Shown here piece by piece: positions 52,442 to 61,088 of a stretch of 63,916 nt of DNA (positions are counted from its first letter, which is position 1; the number at the start of each line of letters is the position of its first letter). The translations under genes were made by a program, and so were the position numbers. This DNA is from Saprospiraceae bacterium (GTDB taxonomy: Bacteria > Bacteroidota > Bacteroidia > Chitinophagales > Saprospiraceae). Location: assembly GCA_020629315.1 (NCBI GenBank), contig JAHDDO010000023.1, positions 1-63,916 of the forward strand. Direction: 5' to 3'. Below the pieces are notes generated by a model. The model worked only from the letters and a program-made list of their open reading frames with translations, had not been told where the DNA came from and did no database searches.

Positions 52442-53311
52442 ATGAATATTATGAAAGAACAGATGAATAATGCATGGGCAATAGTAGCGGATAAACTAAA
52501 TGGCTGGTTTGAAAATATAATTATAAATCTACCAAACTTCATCATAGCTATGTTAACTTTTGGGCTAGCCTTTTGGTTGTCAAAAAATATCCAGCGTTAT
52601 CTCGAATCCATCTTTAAAAGACTAATAAAACAAGATTCAATTAGGAGTTTAATAAGTAAGGCAGCATCAGTATTGGTGATTGCAATAGGCCTAATTTTAG
52701 CATTAGCAATATTAAATTTAGATGGTACTTTGAAATCGTTATTGGCGGGTGCTGGTGTCGCTGGTTTAGCAATCAGTTTAGCGCTTCAAGGAACGCTGAG
52801 TAATACATTTTCAGGTGTTTTTATAGCATTAAAAAACGAATTGAATATAGGTGACTTCATTGAGACAAATGGGTATGCAGGTGAAGTAATAGCTGTAGAT
52901 TTACGAAATACAAAAATCAAAGAAGTAGATAATAACGTGGTTGTAATTCCTAATAAACTAATCCTTGAAAAGCCATTTAAAAATTATGGGCTGACCAAAA
53001 CCATTAGAACAACTATTACTTGTGGGGTTTCATATGATTCTGACCTTTATCTTGTTGAACAAGTAGCAATATCCTGTATTAAAAGACACTTTCCCGAAAA
53101 TAAAAATTCGGAAATTGAATTTTATTACACAGACTTTGGTGATAGTTCGATTAATTTCAGATTGCGATTTTGGGTTGAAGGTAAACGGAAATTAAAAGCA
53201 TTAGAGGTGAAAAGTTTAGCCATTAAGGCCTTGAAAGATGACTTTGATGAAAATGATATTTCTATTCCTTACCCGACCACAACACTTGTTGGGCTACAAT
53301 CATTAAATTAA
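52442..53311 (+). CDS. MscS-family mechanosensitive channel 2
   Basis: This 289-residue protein has membrane helices at about 25-45, 70-92 and 95-125. The pore region is LLAGAGVAGLAISLALQGTL, closely matching E. coli MscS TM3, followed by NTFSGVFIALKNELNIGDFI and the beta domain (VVVIPNKLILEKPFKNYG). It diverges from MscS 1 at 48247 in the pore (GAGVAGLA against SAGVLAAI), so they are not recent duplicates. It lies 23 bp before trkH/ktrB and is probably co-transcribed with it, coupling solute release and cation uptake. Confidence 0.94.
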   Translation: MNIMKEQMNNAWAIVADKLNGWFENIIINLPNFIIAMLTFGLAFWLSKNIQRYLESIFKRLIKQDSIRSLISKAASVLVIAIGLILALAILNLDGTLKSLLAGAGVAGLAISLALQGTLSNTFSGVFIALKNELNIGDFIETNGYAGEVIAVDLRNTKIKEVDNNVVVIPNKLILEKPFKNYGLTKTIRTTITCGVSYDSDLYLVEQVAISCIKRHFPENKNSEIEFYYTDFGDSSINFRLRFWVEGKRKLKALEVKSLAIKALKDDFDENDISIPYPTTTLVGLQSLN

Positions 53312-53334
53312 TGCATTGTTATTAGAAGAAGTAT

Positions 53335-54660
53335 ATGCTGACAATTACGGAAAAAGAAAATAAAAAGTCTACCATTCTTTTATTTGTTTTAGGCTACTTC
53401 TCCCTAAGCATCTTATGCATTTTATTGCTGTTACTTCCAGTAAGTCGACATGAAGTTATACCATTTGTCGATCAGTTATTTATGGCTACGTCCATTGTTA
53501 GCACCACTGGTTTAAGTTGTGTTGACTTTGGAAATAGTTATACTCTATTTGGCCATATTATTAGTTTATTATTTATCCAGTTAGGAGGTGTAGGATATAT
53601 GGCATTAGGGTCCTACTTGTTGTTGCATAAAAAAGAAAACCTGCCAAGAATTTCAGCTTCTTTATTACGTGTGGAGTTTGATTTGCCTTCAAGATATCCC
53701 CTGCGCCATTTTATTTATGGTGTTTTTATATTCACCTTGCTTATTGAAATGATTGGTGCTGTTTTTTTATATTTTGGGTTTAAACAATTTGGCTTAGATA
53801 ACTCAGCTTGGCTTGCAATCTTTCACAGTATTTCTGCTTTTTGTACAGCTGGATTTTCACTTTTTGGAGATTCTATGACACCGTTTTCCAACAGCAATTT
53901 AATTACAAATACGATTTTAACCTTAAGTATTCTTGGTTCTGTTGGCTTCATTGTCCTCTTAGATTTTTGGATGAAAATCAGAGGAAGAAGGAAACGAGTA
54001 ACACTGACTAGCAAGATAATTCTAACTAGTACTTTTCTGACCATATTTGGAGGAACCCTTTTATTTTTTATTTCAGATGGGGTGCTTATTAACGAAGGAT
54101 GGAACGGATTTAAAGATGCTTTTTTTCAAGTGGTTTCCGCACACACAACCGTAGGTTTTAATAATTGGGACATTTCAAATAGTAAGCTAGGGGGAATCTT
54201 AGTTTTAATAATCATTATGATTATTGGTGCCTCTCCTGCAGGTACTGGAGGTGGTATAAAGACCACATCAATTACTGCATTAATTGGTTTGTTATATTCC
54301 ATTTTAAGGCAACGTAAGTATGTTACTTTTTTTGGAAAAGAAATTCCAGATAAACGAATATTTCTAGCAATATCCTCGCTTCTAATCTATGCAGTAATTT
54401 TATTAGTAGCAAGTTGGATTATTTTACAAATAGATGGTGATAACTTTAGTTTCGAGAAGTTGATATTTGAAGTATCCTCAGCATTAAGTACCGTTGGTTT
54501 ATCCACGGGCATAACAGCAGAGCTAAGTAGTAGTAGTAAAATACTAATCGCATTTTTAATGTTTGTAGGAAGACTAGGAGTATTAACGTTTGGATTCGTA
54601 TTATTATCCAAGGCACCAACGGTTCGAAGAAAGCCGAAAATTGAGGATTTGGTTGTTTAA
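53335..54660 (+). CDS. TrkH/KtrB-family K+ (or Na+) transporter subunit
   Basis: This 441-residue protein has the four P-loop repeats of the family: IVSTTGLSCVDFG, SAFCTAGFSLFGD, SAHTTVGFNNWD and SALSTVGLSTG, each with the selectivity-filter Gly. About ten membrane helices surround them. Length fits KtrB. The regulatory partner (KtrA/TrkA, RCK domain) is not in this window. The position after MscS 2 suggests osmotic adaptation. Confidence 0.92.
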   Translation: MLTITEKENKKSTILLFVLGYFSLSILCILLLLLPVSRHEVIPFVDQLFMATSIVSTTGLSCVDFGNSYTLFGHIISLLFIQLGGVGYMALGSYLLLHKKENLPRISASLLRVEFDLPSRYPLRHFIYGVFIFTLLIEMIGAVFLYFGFKQFGLDNSAWLAIFHSISAFCTAGFSLFGDSMTPFSNSNLITNTILTLSILGSVGFIVLLDFWMKIRGRRKRVTLTSKIILTSTFLTIFGGTLLFFISDGVLINEGWNGFKDAFFQVVSAHTTVGFNNWDISNSKLGGILVLIIIMIIGASPAGTGGGIKTTSITALIGLLYSILRQRKYVTFFGKEIPDKRIFLAISSLLIYAVILLVASWIILQIDGDNFSFEKLIFEVSSALSTVGLSTGITAELSSSSKILIAFLMFVGRLGVLTFGFVLLSKAPTVRRKPKIEDLVV

Positions 54661-54675
54661 TAAATTTTGAAAATT

Positions 54676-55203
54676 ATGAAGACAATAAGTAAAGGTCTGT
54701 GTATTATCATTAGCGTCATTATAGTATACGCATGTGGAAGTCCAAATCCAAATATGGATGTATCAGGGCAAGACCAACTTAAATCCCATGAAGTAGAGGG
54801 AAGCTTACGCCAGACTGACAAAGCGTTTGAAGATATTATTTACGTGCCTATATATTCAGATATTTACTTGAACAGAACTAACCAAAGTAGTTTGTTGGCT
54901 GCTACATTAAGTATTAGAAATACCAGCCTTACTGATACACTTTTCGTTTCAATGATCGATTACTACAATACTGAAGGCAGCTTAGTGAAACAATACCTAG
55001 ATCAACCCTTATTCCTAAATCCAATGGCTACTATTAATTATGTTATAGAAAAAGAAGATACTTCTGGTGGCCCAGGTGCAAACTTTATTGTTAAACTCAA
55101 TTCTAATAATAAAAATATAAAACCGATTATAGAAGCTGTTATGGTCGGCACTGATGGTAATAAAGCGTTTTCTTTTCTGTCTCAAGGCTATTCAATTAAA
55201 TAG
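54676..55203 (+). CDS. DUF3124 lipoprotein
   Basis: I choose the ATG at 54676 over a TTG nine bases upstream (175 residues). A lipobox ends in VYAC. The DUF3124 pattern follows: IIYVPIYSDIYLN, LLAATLSIRNTSLTDTLFVS, MIDYYNTEGSLVKQYLDQPL, and GGPGANFIVKL. The function of the family is not known. A structured repeat (copy D) begins 5 nt after the stop. Confidence 0.85.
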   Translation: MKTISKGLCIIISVIIVYACGSPNPNMDVSGQDQLKSHEVEGSLRQTDKAFEDIIYVPIYSDIYLNRTNQSSLLAATLSIRNTSLTDTLFVSMIDYYNTEGSLVKQYLDQPLFLNPMATINYVIEKEDTSGGPGANFIVKLNSNNKNIKPIIEAVMVGTDGNKAFSFLSQGYSIK

Positions 55204-55208
55204 ACCTT

Positions 55209-55353
55209 GGGCGCTTCATGAAGTGTACACTTCATGACCAGGCTATACATGACGCCGCTTCGCTTTGGTCTACAAGCTTTGGCCAAGCCAAAATTGTAGA
55301 CTCCTATGGATAGGATGTCCCTACCCATAGGATCATTCCTATCCTTAGCGCAA
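55209..55353 (+). repeat. Structured intergenic repeat, copy D
   Basis: It opens with GGGCGCT and closes with CTTAGCGC, as copy C does. Hairpin 1 is TCATGAAGTGTACACTTCATGA. The conserved linker CAGGCT...CATGACGCCGCTT then TCGCTTTGGTCTA follows. Hairpin 2 is CTACAA...TTGTAG, and hairpin 3 is CCTATGG...CCCATAGG. It starts 5 nt after the DUF3124 stop, and its 3' end overlaps the last codons of the convergent TetR gene, so it may act as terminator for one or both. Confidence 0.65.
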
Positions 55354-56022
55354 TGCAATTGCAGAAAAAGCAATATGATTTACCATCGTTTCCAAATCTT
55401 TCAAGGTATTTTTCTTTTTTAGACTGGTCAGTCGAGGTAGGTGTTCCGCATAATAGATTTGATTATTAATCATTTCAAATAAGGTAGAAGCTAAACTTTT
55501 TGCATACGGATATCGAGGGTTTAATTCTTCTAAGATCTTTGCTACTCGGCCCACTAGTTCTTTGTAAGGAAGAAAGAAACCATACTTATTTTCTTCATCT
55601 ACTCCCGAGATATGATAAGTTTTTGAGCTCTCTTTCATGATTACTTGAAAGAGTACAGCTTCGTTTATGTACTCTGTTAGTGTAGACTCTTTATTAGCAT
55701 AAATTATGCAATGGATCGCACGCTTTAATTTTTCATCGGCTTGAGGCACATTCATAACCTTGAGATCAATCAGGTAGGCTACCCATTCGCAATACCAACA
55801 ATTGAGATACAGTAAGAGTAGGTGCTTGTTTTCAAAATATCGATATATCGACACTTCGGATGAAGACATTCTAGTACCTAACTTTTTAAAGGTAAAAGAC
55901 TCAAAGCCTAATTCATCGATCAGCTCAATGGCATTGGACAGAAGCTTATGCCCATAAGTGGAGGATTGTGGATCCTTTATGTAAAGCTTTTCAGGTAAAC
56001 TAAATCGCAGCTGGAGAGACAT
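55345..56022 (-). CDS. TetR-family regulator, paralogue 1
   Basis: The 225-residue protein has an N-terminal helix-turn-helix domain at about 25-75: LIDELGFESFTFKKLGTRMS, then VSIYRYFENKHLLLLYL. The C-terminal ligand-binding half is not recognisable by family. The DNA-binding part is closely similar to the TetR gene cut by the right edge (shared FKKL, SIYRYFENKH, W-x-x-W). It is divergent from the HPF-like gene, with a pseudo-palindrome between them that is a likely operator. Confidence 0.88.
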   Translation of the reverse strand: MSLQLRFSLPEKLYIKDPQSSTYGHKLLSNAIELIDELGFESFTFKKLGTRMSSSEVSIYRYFENKHLLLLYLNCWYCEWVAYLIDLKVMNVPQADEKLKRAIHCIIYANKESTLTEYINEAVLFQVIMKESSKTYHISGVDEENKYGFFLPYKELVGRVAKILEELNPRYPYAKSLASTLFEMINNQIYYAEHLPRLTSLKKKNTLKDLETMVNHIAFSAIALR

Positions 56023-56082
56023 TTTACGTTTTTTTTACAATATAGTAATAATTAAATGAACAATTAGTAATCCACTTAGTTA

Positions 56083-56101
56083 ATGTAAGTAATACTAACA
56101 T
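56083..56101. promoter_or_regulatory. Candidate TetR operator (19-bp pseudo-palindrome)
   Basis: ATGTAAGTAATACTAACAT is symmetrical at all but three positions (half-site pattern ATGTnAGTA). It lies 61 bp upstream of the TetR start and 17 bp upstream of a TATCTTTG element for the opposite gene, where binding could block RNA polymerase. AGTAATACTA within it recurs at 63099-63108. A second inverted repeat (ATAGTAATAATT / AATTATTACTAT) flanks it in the same gap. Confidence 0.5.
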
Positions 56102-56117
56102 AATTAATAATTATTAC

Positions 56118-56125
56118 TATCTTTG
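56118..56125 (+). promoter_or_regulatory. -7 element TATCTTTG of the HPF-like gene
   Basis: TATCTTTG is a full match to the Bacteroidota TAnnTTTG element, 18 bp before the ATG at 56143. The pseudo-palindrome just upstream covers the place of the -33 element. Confidence 0.5.
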
Positions 56126-56142
56126 TGTAAAATTGAAATGTT

Positions 56143-56436
56143 ATGAACTTTATAATCAGAAATCAAGCGGATATTGCTAATAAGTATATACGATTTGCTA
56201 AATGGAAAATTAGGAAGTTGAGTCGAAAATTTGGGACACTGATATACTCTGAAATTTATGTAAATAAAGTCTCAGCCAAACCAGCCATGTATGATGTAAC
56301 AGTAAAGATGGGCATTCCGGGTCCAGATATTATAGTGTCTGCGAAATCTGACAATCTAAATAAACTTTGGGCAGAATTATCGAGAAAAATGAAACGACAG
56401 CTACGAAAACGTACCGCGAAAAATAGATTTGTTTAA
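56143..56436 (+). CDS. Ribosome hibernation factor-like protein (HPF/RaiA family)
   Basis: This 97-residue basic protein matches the short HPF/RaiA fold: SEIYVNKVSAKPAMYDVTVK, GPDIIVSAKSDNLNKLWAEL and a Lys/Arg-rich tail (SRKMKRQLRKRTAKNRF). Short family members bind the ribosome and keep it inactive in starvation or stress. It is divergent from the TetR gene and probably under its control. The ordinary housekeeping copy of HPF is presumably elsewhere, as this one is divergent. Confidence 0.7.
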   Translation: MNFIIRNQADIANKYIRFAKWKIRKLSRKFGTLIYSEIYVNKVSAKPAMYDVTVKMGIPGPDIIVSAKSDNLNKLWAELSRKMKRQLRKRTAKNRFV

Positions 56437-56452
56437 CCCTAAATTGTATCAC

Positions 56453-57031
56453 ATGAGAACTATCCAAAGAAGATTACCACTAGCCATTTTATTCTTGTTG
56501 TTATTAGCAATCATAGCTATTTTAAGTATTTCTTGTACACAACATCAAAAAACGAATGTCAATTCAAATACGATTACAATTAAAGAATCGGAAGTAGTGA
56601 ATTTCCAAAAGGAATTTCAAATTTCATACAACGCTATTATTCAAGGGAAAGCAAACAATGAAGACATCACAAGATTGACAACAAATCATATTGAAGATCA
56701 TTATGGATTCGATATGGGGAAGGTCATGTTTAAAGCTGGAAATAGAATAGATAGCCCATTTAGATCTACATACGAAGGCCTGCTGTCCTATTATATAGGT
56801 AACAATGCACTTTTTGATGACGAAGGGATTGTAAATTCTAATTTCAGAATTATCGATTTTAAAAATGAAGGTATTATTAATGATGATGGTTTCGCTGTAG
56901 CTATGGGACAAATGAGCTTCGAAAATGATAAAAACAGAAAGCGAACCGAAAACTATACTATGATTTTAAAGAAAGATGATTCAGGTACATTAAAAATGAT
57001 TTCACATAAAATTGCCGAACCCACGAAGTAG
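56453..57031 (+). CDS. Lipoprotein of unknown function
   Basis: I choose the ATG at 56453 (192 residues) over a TTG at 56429, which overlaps the previous gene. A hydrophobic segment and lipobox (LSISC) follow. The rest (EVVNFQKEFQISYNAIIQGK, then FAVAMGQMSFENDKNRKRTE and YTMILKKDDSGTLKMISHKI) looks like an NTF2/SnoaL-like single domain, based on length and the closing beta strands. No family is recognised with confidence. It is 16 bp after the HPF-like gene and probably in its operon. Confidence 0.6.
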   Translation: MRTIQRRLPLAILFLLLLAIIAILSISCTQHQKTNVNSNTITIKESEVVNFQKEFQISYNAIIQGKANNEDITRLTTNHIEDHYGFDMGKVMFKAGNRIDSPFRSTYEGLLSYYIGNNALFDDEGIVNSNFRIIDFKNEGIINDDGFAVAMGQMSFENDKNRKRTENYTMILKKDDSGTLKMISHKIAEPTK

Positions 57032-57104
57032 CAAACAATTATGCCATCGGTTATCATAACAAGACAATTGTCGGATAGAATTTAAATCTATATTAGTAAG
57101 AATA

Positions 57105-57986
57105 ATGGAACCATCTATAATAAGAAAGTACATTATTGAGGCACTTCAAATGGGTATTGCCGTACTTATGGCTAGTATTGGTTTGAAAGCGTTCCTTTTG
57201 CCAAATGGGTTTTTGGATGGAGGCGTTACAGGCGTTGCTATCCTTTTGAGCAATGTGTTTGATATCGATATATCATTTGTATTGCCAATTGTTTCAGCAC
57301 CCTTTTTTTTAATAGCCTATTTCACGGTAACTAAGAAAACGCTTGTAAAGTCTATACTAGCTATTCTTGTTCTGTCTTTAGCTATTTACCTCGAAAATTT
57401 TAGTGCCATAACTGATGATAAGTTAATTATAGCCACATTTGGGGGCGTTTTTTTAGGCTGCGGAATCGGCTTAGCCATTAGATGCGGTTCAGTTTTGGAT
57501 GCGTCTGAATTATTAGGTCTTTACCTAAATGAAAAATATGGGTTTTCAATAGCAAAGATATTTCTTGTTTTTAATGTGATTTTATTTGCCGTGGCAGCCA
57601 TCATTCAAACACCTGAAATAGCTATGTATTCCATTCTTACATATTTGATAACTAGCAAAGCCATTGATTTTACAATTCAAGGATTTGAAAACTATGTAGG
57701 TTTAATTATTGTTTCTTCGAAAAGTCAACATATTCATGAATCATTCATTCAAAATATAGGTCAAGGCATAACTATTTACAAAGGCGTAAAAGGCCATGGA
57801 AAGTCTGGGCCATCAGAAGTAAATGAGATTATTCATGTTGTGGCCAATCGAATCGATGCCCTTAGAATCAACAGCTTAATTAGTGATATAGATAATGATG
57901 CATTCGTTACGGAGTTTGATGTGAACAATGTCAAAGGAGGAAAAATTAGGAAATTATTGAAGAATGAAAAAGCCCTTGTTACTTAA
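57105..57986 (+). CDS. YitT-family membrane protein (DUF161 plus DUF2179)
   Basis: This 293-residue protein has five or six membrane helices. The YitT pattern is visible (LKAFLLPNGFLDGGVTGVAI, then FGGVFLGCGIGLAIRCGSVL and DASELLGLYLNEKYGFSIAK). The C-terminal soluble DUF2179 is at about 205-285 (GITIYKGVKGHGKSGPSEVN, DIDNDAFVTEFDV). The transported substrate, if any, is unknown. It follows the stress block. Confidence 0.9.
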   Translation: MEPSIIRKYIIEALQMGIAVLMASIGLKAFLLPNGFLDGGVTGVAILLSNVFDIDISFVLPIVSAPFFLIAYFTVTKKTLVKSILAILVLSLAIYLENFSAITDDKLIIATFGGVFLGCGIGLAIRCGSVLDASELLGLYLNEKYGFSIAKIFLVFNVILFAVAAIIQTPEIAMYSILTYLITSKAIDFTIQGFENYVGLIIVSSKSQHIHESFIQNIGQGITIYKGVKGHGKSGPSEVNEIIHVVANRIDALRINSLISDIDNDAFVTEFDVNNVKGGKIRKLLKNEKALVT

Positions 57987-58037
57987 CAGGTGAACAAGCG
58001 TGAGAATTGCATTATTAATAGGTAAATCAAAACGAAA

Positions 58038-59711
58038 ATGAGTCGAAGTGCAAGCAGATCAGCTATTTGGCGGTTTAGGCGCCTATTAGCTTTAGAGCGA
58101 AAGGATATTAGCCAAGTATATATTTATGCCTTTTTTAATGGCTTAGTAAACCTGACCTTACCATTGGGTATACAGGCCATTGTCAATCTAATTCAAGGTG
58201 GGCAAGTGACGACCTCCTGGTATGTCTTGGTAACTTTGGTAATTGTGGGCATTGCCATGACAGGTATATTGCAGCTATTACAATTGCGGATCGTGGAGAA
58301 CATTGCGCAACGTGTATTTACCAACGCCTCTTTTGAATTCGCCTTACGGATTCCACGAATTAAATATGCAGCCTTGCGTAATTATTATGGTCCTGATTTA
58401 GCCAATCGATTCTTTGATACATTAACCATTCAAAAAGGATTGCCTAAAATCTTGATTGACTTTTCCTTGGGCTTATTTCAAGTGATCGTAGGATTGATAG
58501 TCTTAAGTCTATATCATCCATTCTTTATCATCTTTAGTGTGATACTGGTAATCATCGTGTATCTGATTATTTCCTTGACGGGTCCAAGAGGACTAAAAAC
58601 CAGTATCCAAGAATCAACATCTAAGTATAAGATCGCATTTTGGTTAGAAGAGATTGCACGTAGTAAGTTGTCATTCAAGCTTGCTAGTGATAATAAATTG
58701 AGCTTGAGTAAAACAGACGAACATGTTTCTGATTACCTCGCATCCAGAGAAGATCATTTCTCAGTGATCATTAATCAGTCGGTGTATTTAATCATATTTA
58801 AAGTTTTAGTAGGTGCTGGTCTCTTAATTACAGGAAGTATGCTTGTCTTCAATGAGCAAATGAACATTGGACAGTTTGTTGCGGCGGAGATCATCATCAT
58901 TTTAATTATTGCATCGGTTGAAAAAATTATCAAAACAATTGACGCTATATATGATGTATTGACGGCATTAGAAAAAATAGGCTTTGTGTTTGACAAGCCA
59001 ATGGATGAGTTTAAAGGGGTTCAATTGAAAAAATCGGATGATTCTTTTTCAATCTCATTAGAAAATTTGAGTTATCGATATGCTGATGCCGTCGCAGATA
59101 CCTTAAATGAGATAAATTTAAATATTCCACAAAATACTTCAACAATTATATCCGGCCCACCAAGCTCTGGTAAGTCAACACTCCTTAAGTTGATAGCAGG
59201 TGTTTTAGAACCGTCTGATGGCATTATAAAGTTTAATGAATTTCCAATACGTTCTTTGGATTTTGAAAACTTGAAGCAAGATATCGGTTTTTGTATCAGT
59301 AGTGGTGAAATATTTCATGGGACGATTCTAGATAACATATCATTAGGTAGGGATTTGGCAAGCCCTGAAAATATAAATACGGCTATTCGGATCACAGGTT
59401 TATCTCCTTATTTGTCAAAAATGCCGTTAGGTTTTAAAACGGTTATCGATCCTGAAGGAAAAAAGACGCCCAAAAATATTCAAAATCGAATTCTACTAGC
59501 CCGGGCTATTGCTACGAATCCAAGGCTTTTAATCTTGGAGGACCCTTTAAATAGTGTAAATACGGAAGAAAAAGAAAAAATCATAAAAGCATTGACGAAT
59601 GAAGACAATAGATGGGAAATATTGGTTTCATCCGTTGATAATATTTGGAAGAAATATATACCCAATATTATAGAAATCTCAGACGGTAAAATTGTAGAAT
59701 CAAATAGCTAA
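58038..59711 (+). CDS. ABC transporter permease/ATPase with degenerate nucleotide-binding domain
   Basis: The 557-residue protein has an exporter-type membrane domain (about 25-310), like type I secretion ABC proteins without the N-terminal peptidase. In the ATPase, Walker A is intact (GPPSSGKST, 373-381). The Q-loop Gln is missing (CISSGEIF), the LSGGQ signature is replaced by KKTPKNIQN, Walker B reads LLILEDPL with Asp in the catalytic Glu place, and the H-loop His is missing (LVSSVDN). It is the first gene of an ABC-HlyD-thioesterase-TolC operon. It may need a second ATPase or may hydrolyse ATP poorly. Confidence 0.87.
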   Translation: MSRSASRSAIWRFRRLLALERKDISQVYIYAFFNGLVNLTLPLGIQAIVNLIQGGQVTTSWYVLVTLVIVGIAMTGILQLLQLRIVENIAQRVFTNASFEFALRIPRIKYAALRNYYGPDLANRFFDTLTIQKGLPKILIDFSLGLFQVIVGLIVLSLYHPFFIIFSVILVIIVYLIISLTGPRGLKTSIQESTSKYKIAFWLEEIARSKLSFKLASDNKLSLSKTDEHVSDYLASREDHFSVIINQSVYLIIFKVLVGAGLLITGSMLVFNEQMNIGQFVAAEIIIILIIASVEKIIKTIDAIYDVLTALEKIGFVFDKPMDEFKGVQLKKSDDSFSISLENLSYRYADAVADTLNEINLNIPQNTSTIISGPPSSGKSTLLKLIAGVLEPSDGIIKFNEFPIRSLDFENLKQDIGFCISSGEIFHGTILDNISLGRDLASPENINTAIRITGLSPYLSKMPLGFKTVIDPEGKKTPKNIQNRILLARAIATNPRLLILEDPLNSVNTEEKEKIIKALTNEDNRWEILVSSVDNIWKKYIPNIIEISDGKIVESNS

Positions 59712-59717
59712 ACAGAT

Positions 59718-61088
59718 ATGTTGAATATAAGTACAAAATCGGTTTCAGGGCTAATTGATAGAAAGCAATTTAACGCCTATTCAAAATTGAAAAAAAGATC
59801 TCATTCTAGATTGTTGCTGCGAATATTGATATTAATTTTTATCCTATTCATTCTTTGTATGTTTTTGCCTTGGACTCAAAACATTCGTTCTAATGGGTAT
59901 GTCACAACATTAAATCCCTATGATAAACCGCAGAATATTCAAGCACAAATAGGAGGTAGTATTAAGGAATGGTATGTCAAGGAAGGGGATGTTGTTCAAG
60001 TAGGGGATACCATAGTAAGATTGACCGAAGCCAAGGCTGATTATTTGGACCCGCAGATTTTAGATAATACTAAAGTCCAACAAGAAGCTAAGGAGCGATC
60101 CGCAGATGCTTATCTTATCAAGCGGAGCTTTTTAGAAGATCAATTAGCAGCATTGATAGAAAATAGAGATTATAAATTAGGTCAACTGGATATAAAGAAT
60201 AGACAAGTAGATCTAAAGCTTGAATCTGCATTGTTAGAACTGGAAGCGGCAAAAGTATATGCTGATAATGCAGCAAAGCAATTTGAACGCATGCAAACAA
60301 TGTATGATCAAGGGATTAAGTCTCTAACAGATTTAGAAACTAAGAAATTAAGTAATCAGGAAGCTAAAGCCAAGCGGATTTCTATTGAAAATAAAATAGC
60401 GGATTTGCAAAATGAAAAGCAAAATATTCAACAGGAAATAGAAATAGTTAATACTGAAGTCCAACAAAAAACGGCCAAAATAGAGAGCGAAATCAATAGT
60501 GCAGATTCATACCGATATTCACTATTGGGCGAATCAAATAAGTTGCAATCGAAATTCAATCAAATCGAGCAGCGACAAAAATCATTTACAATTACCTCGC
60601 CGATAGCGGGTCGGATTACCAAAGTGTTGAAAAATGGGATTGGTGAATTTATTAAAGAACAAGAGAGTATTGCCACTATAGTTCCTGTGGATTATCAAAA
60701 GGCAGTGGAGCTATACATTGATCCTATTGATATGCCTTTAATTCAGGAAGGCAAACAGGTACGACTCCAATTTGATGGATGGCCTGCCATAGTATTTAGT
60801 GGTTGGCCAGATAATTCCTTTGGTACCTACGGGGCGTCCGTTTATGCTATCGATAATGATATCAGCGAGAATGGCAAGTACCGCATTTTGGTTATAGAAG
60901 ATGATAGTGAAAAAGAATGGCCATCATTGATACGCATTGGGTCGGGAGCTAGAGGATTACTGTTGTTAAATGATGTCCGGGTGTATTATGAGATTTGGCG
61001 AAAGCTCAATGGATTTCCGCCTGATTTTTATGACCCTGAGAAACGAAAAGATGTAAAGAATAAAGCACCCTTACGAAAAGTAAAGTAA
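59718..61088 (+). CDS. HlyD-family membrane fusion protein
   Basis: This 456-residue protein has a short cytosolic start and one membrane helix (about 33-52). A biotinyl-lipoyl-like half (GGSIKEWYVKEGDVVQVGDT) is followed by a long coiled coil (about 125-285) and then the second half (SPIAGRITKVLKNGIGEFIK). The C-terminal beta domain ends in PLRKVK. It bridges the ABC protein in the inner membrane to TolC. It starts 6 bp after the ABC gene and overlaps the thioesterase gene by one base. Confidence 0.93.
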   Translation: MLNISTKSVSGLIDRKQFNAYSKLKKRSHSRLLLRILILIFILFILCMFLPWTQNIRSNGYVTTLNPYDKPQNIQAQIGGSIKEWYVKEGDVVQVGDTIVRLTEAKADYLDPQILDNTKVQQEAKERSADAYLIKRSFLEDQLAALIENRDYKLGQLDIKNRQVDLKLESALLELEAAKVYADNAAKQFERMQTMYDQGIKSLTDLETKKLSNQEAKAKRISIENKIADLQNEKQNIQQEIEIVNTEVQQKTAKIESEINSADSYRYSLLGESNKLQSKFNQIEQRQKSFTITSPIAGRITKVLKNGIGEFIKEQESIATIVPVDYQKAVELYIDPIDMPLIQEGKQVRLQFDGWPAIVFSGWPDNSFGTYGASVYAIDNDISENGKYRILVIEDDSEKEWPSLIRIGSGARGLLLLNDVRVYYEIWRKLNGFPPDFYDPEKRKDVKNKAPLRKVK

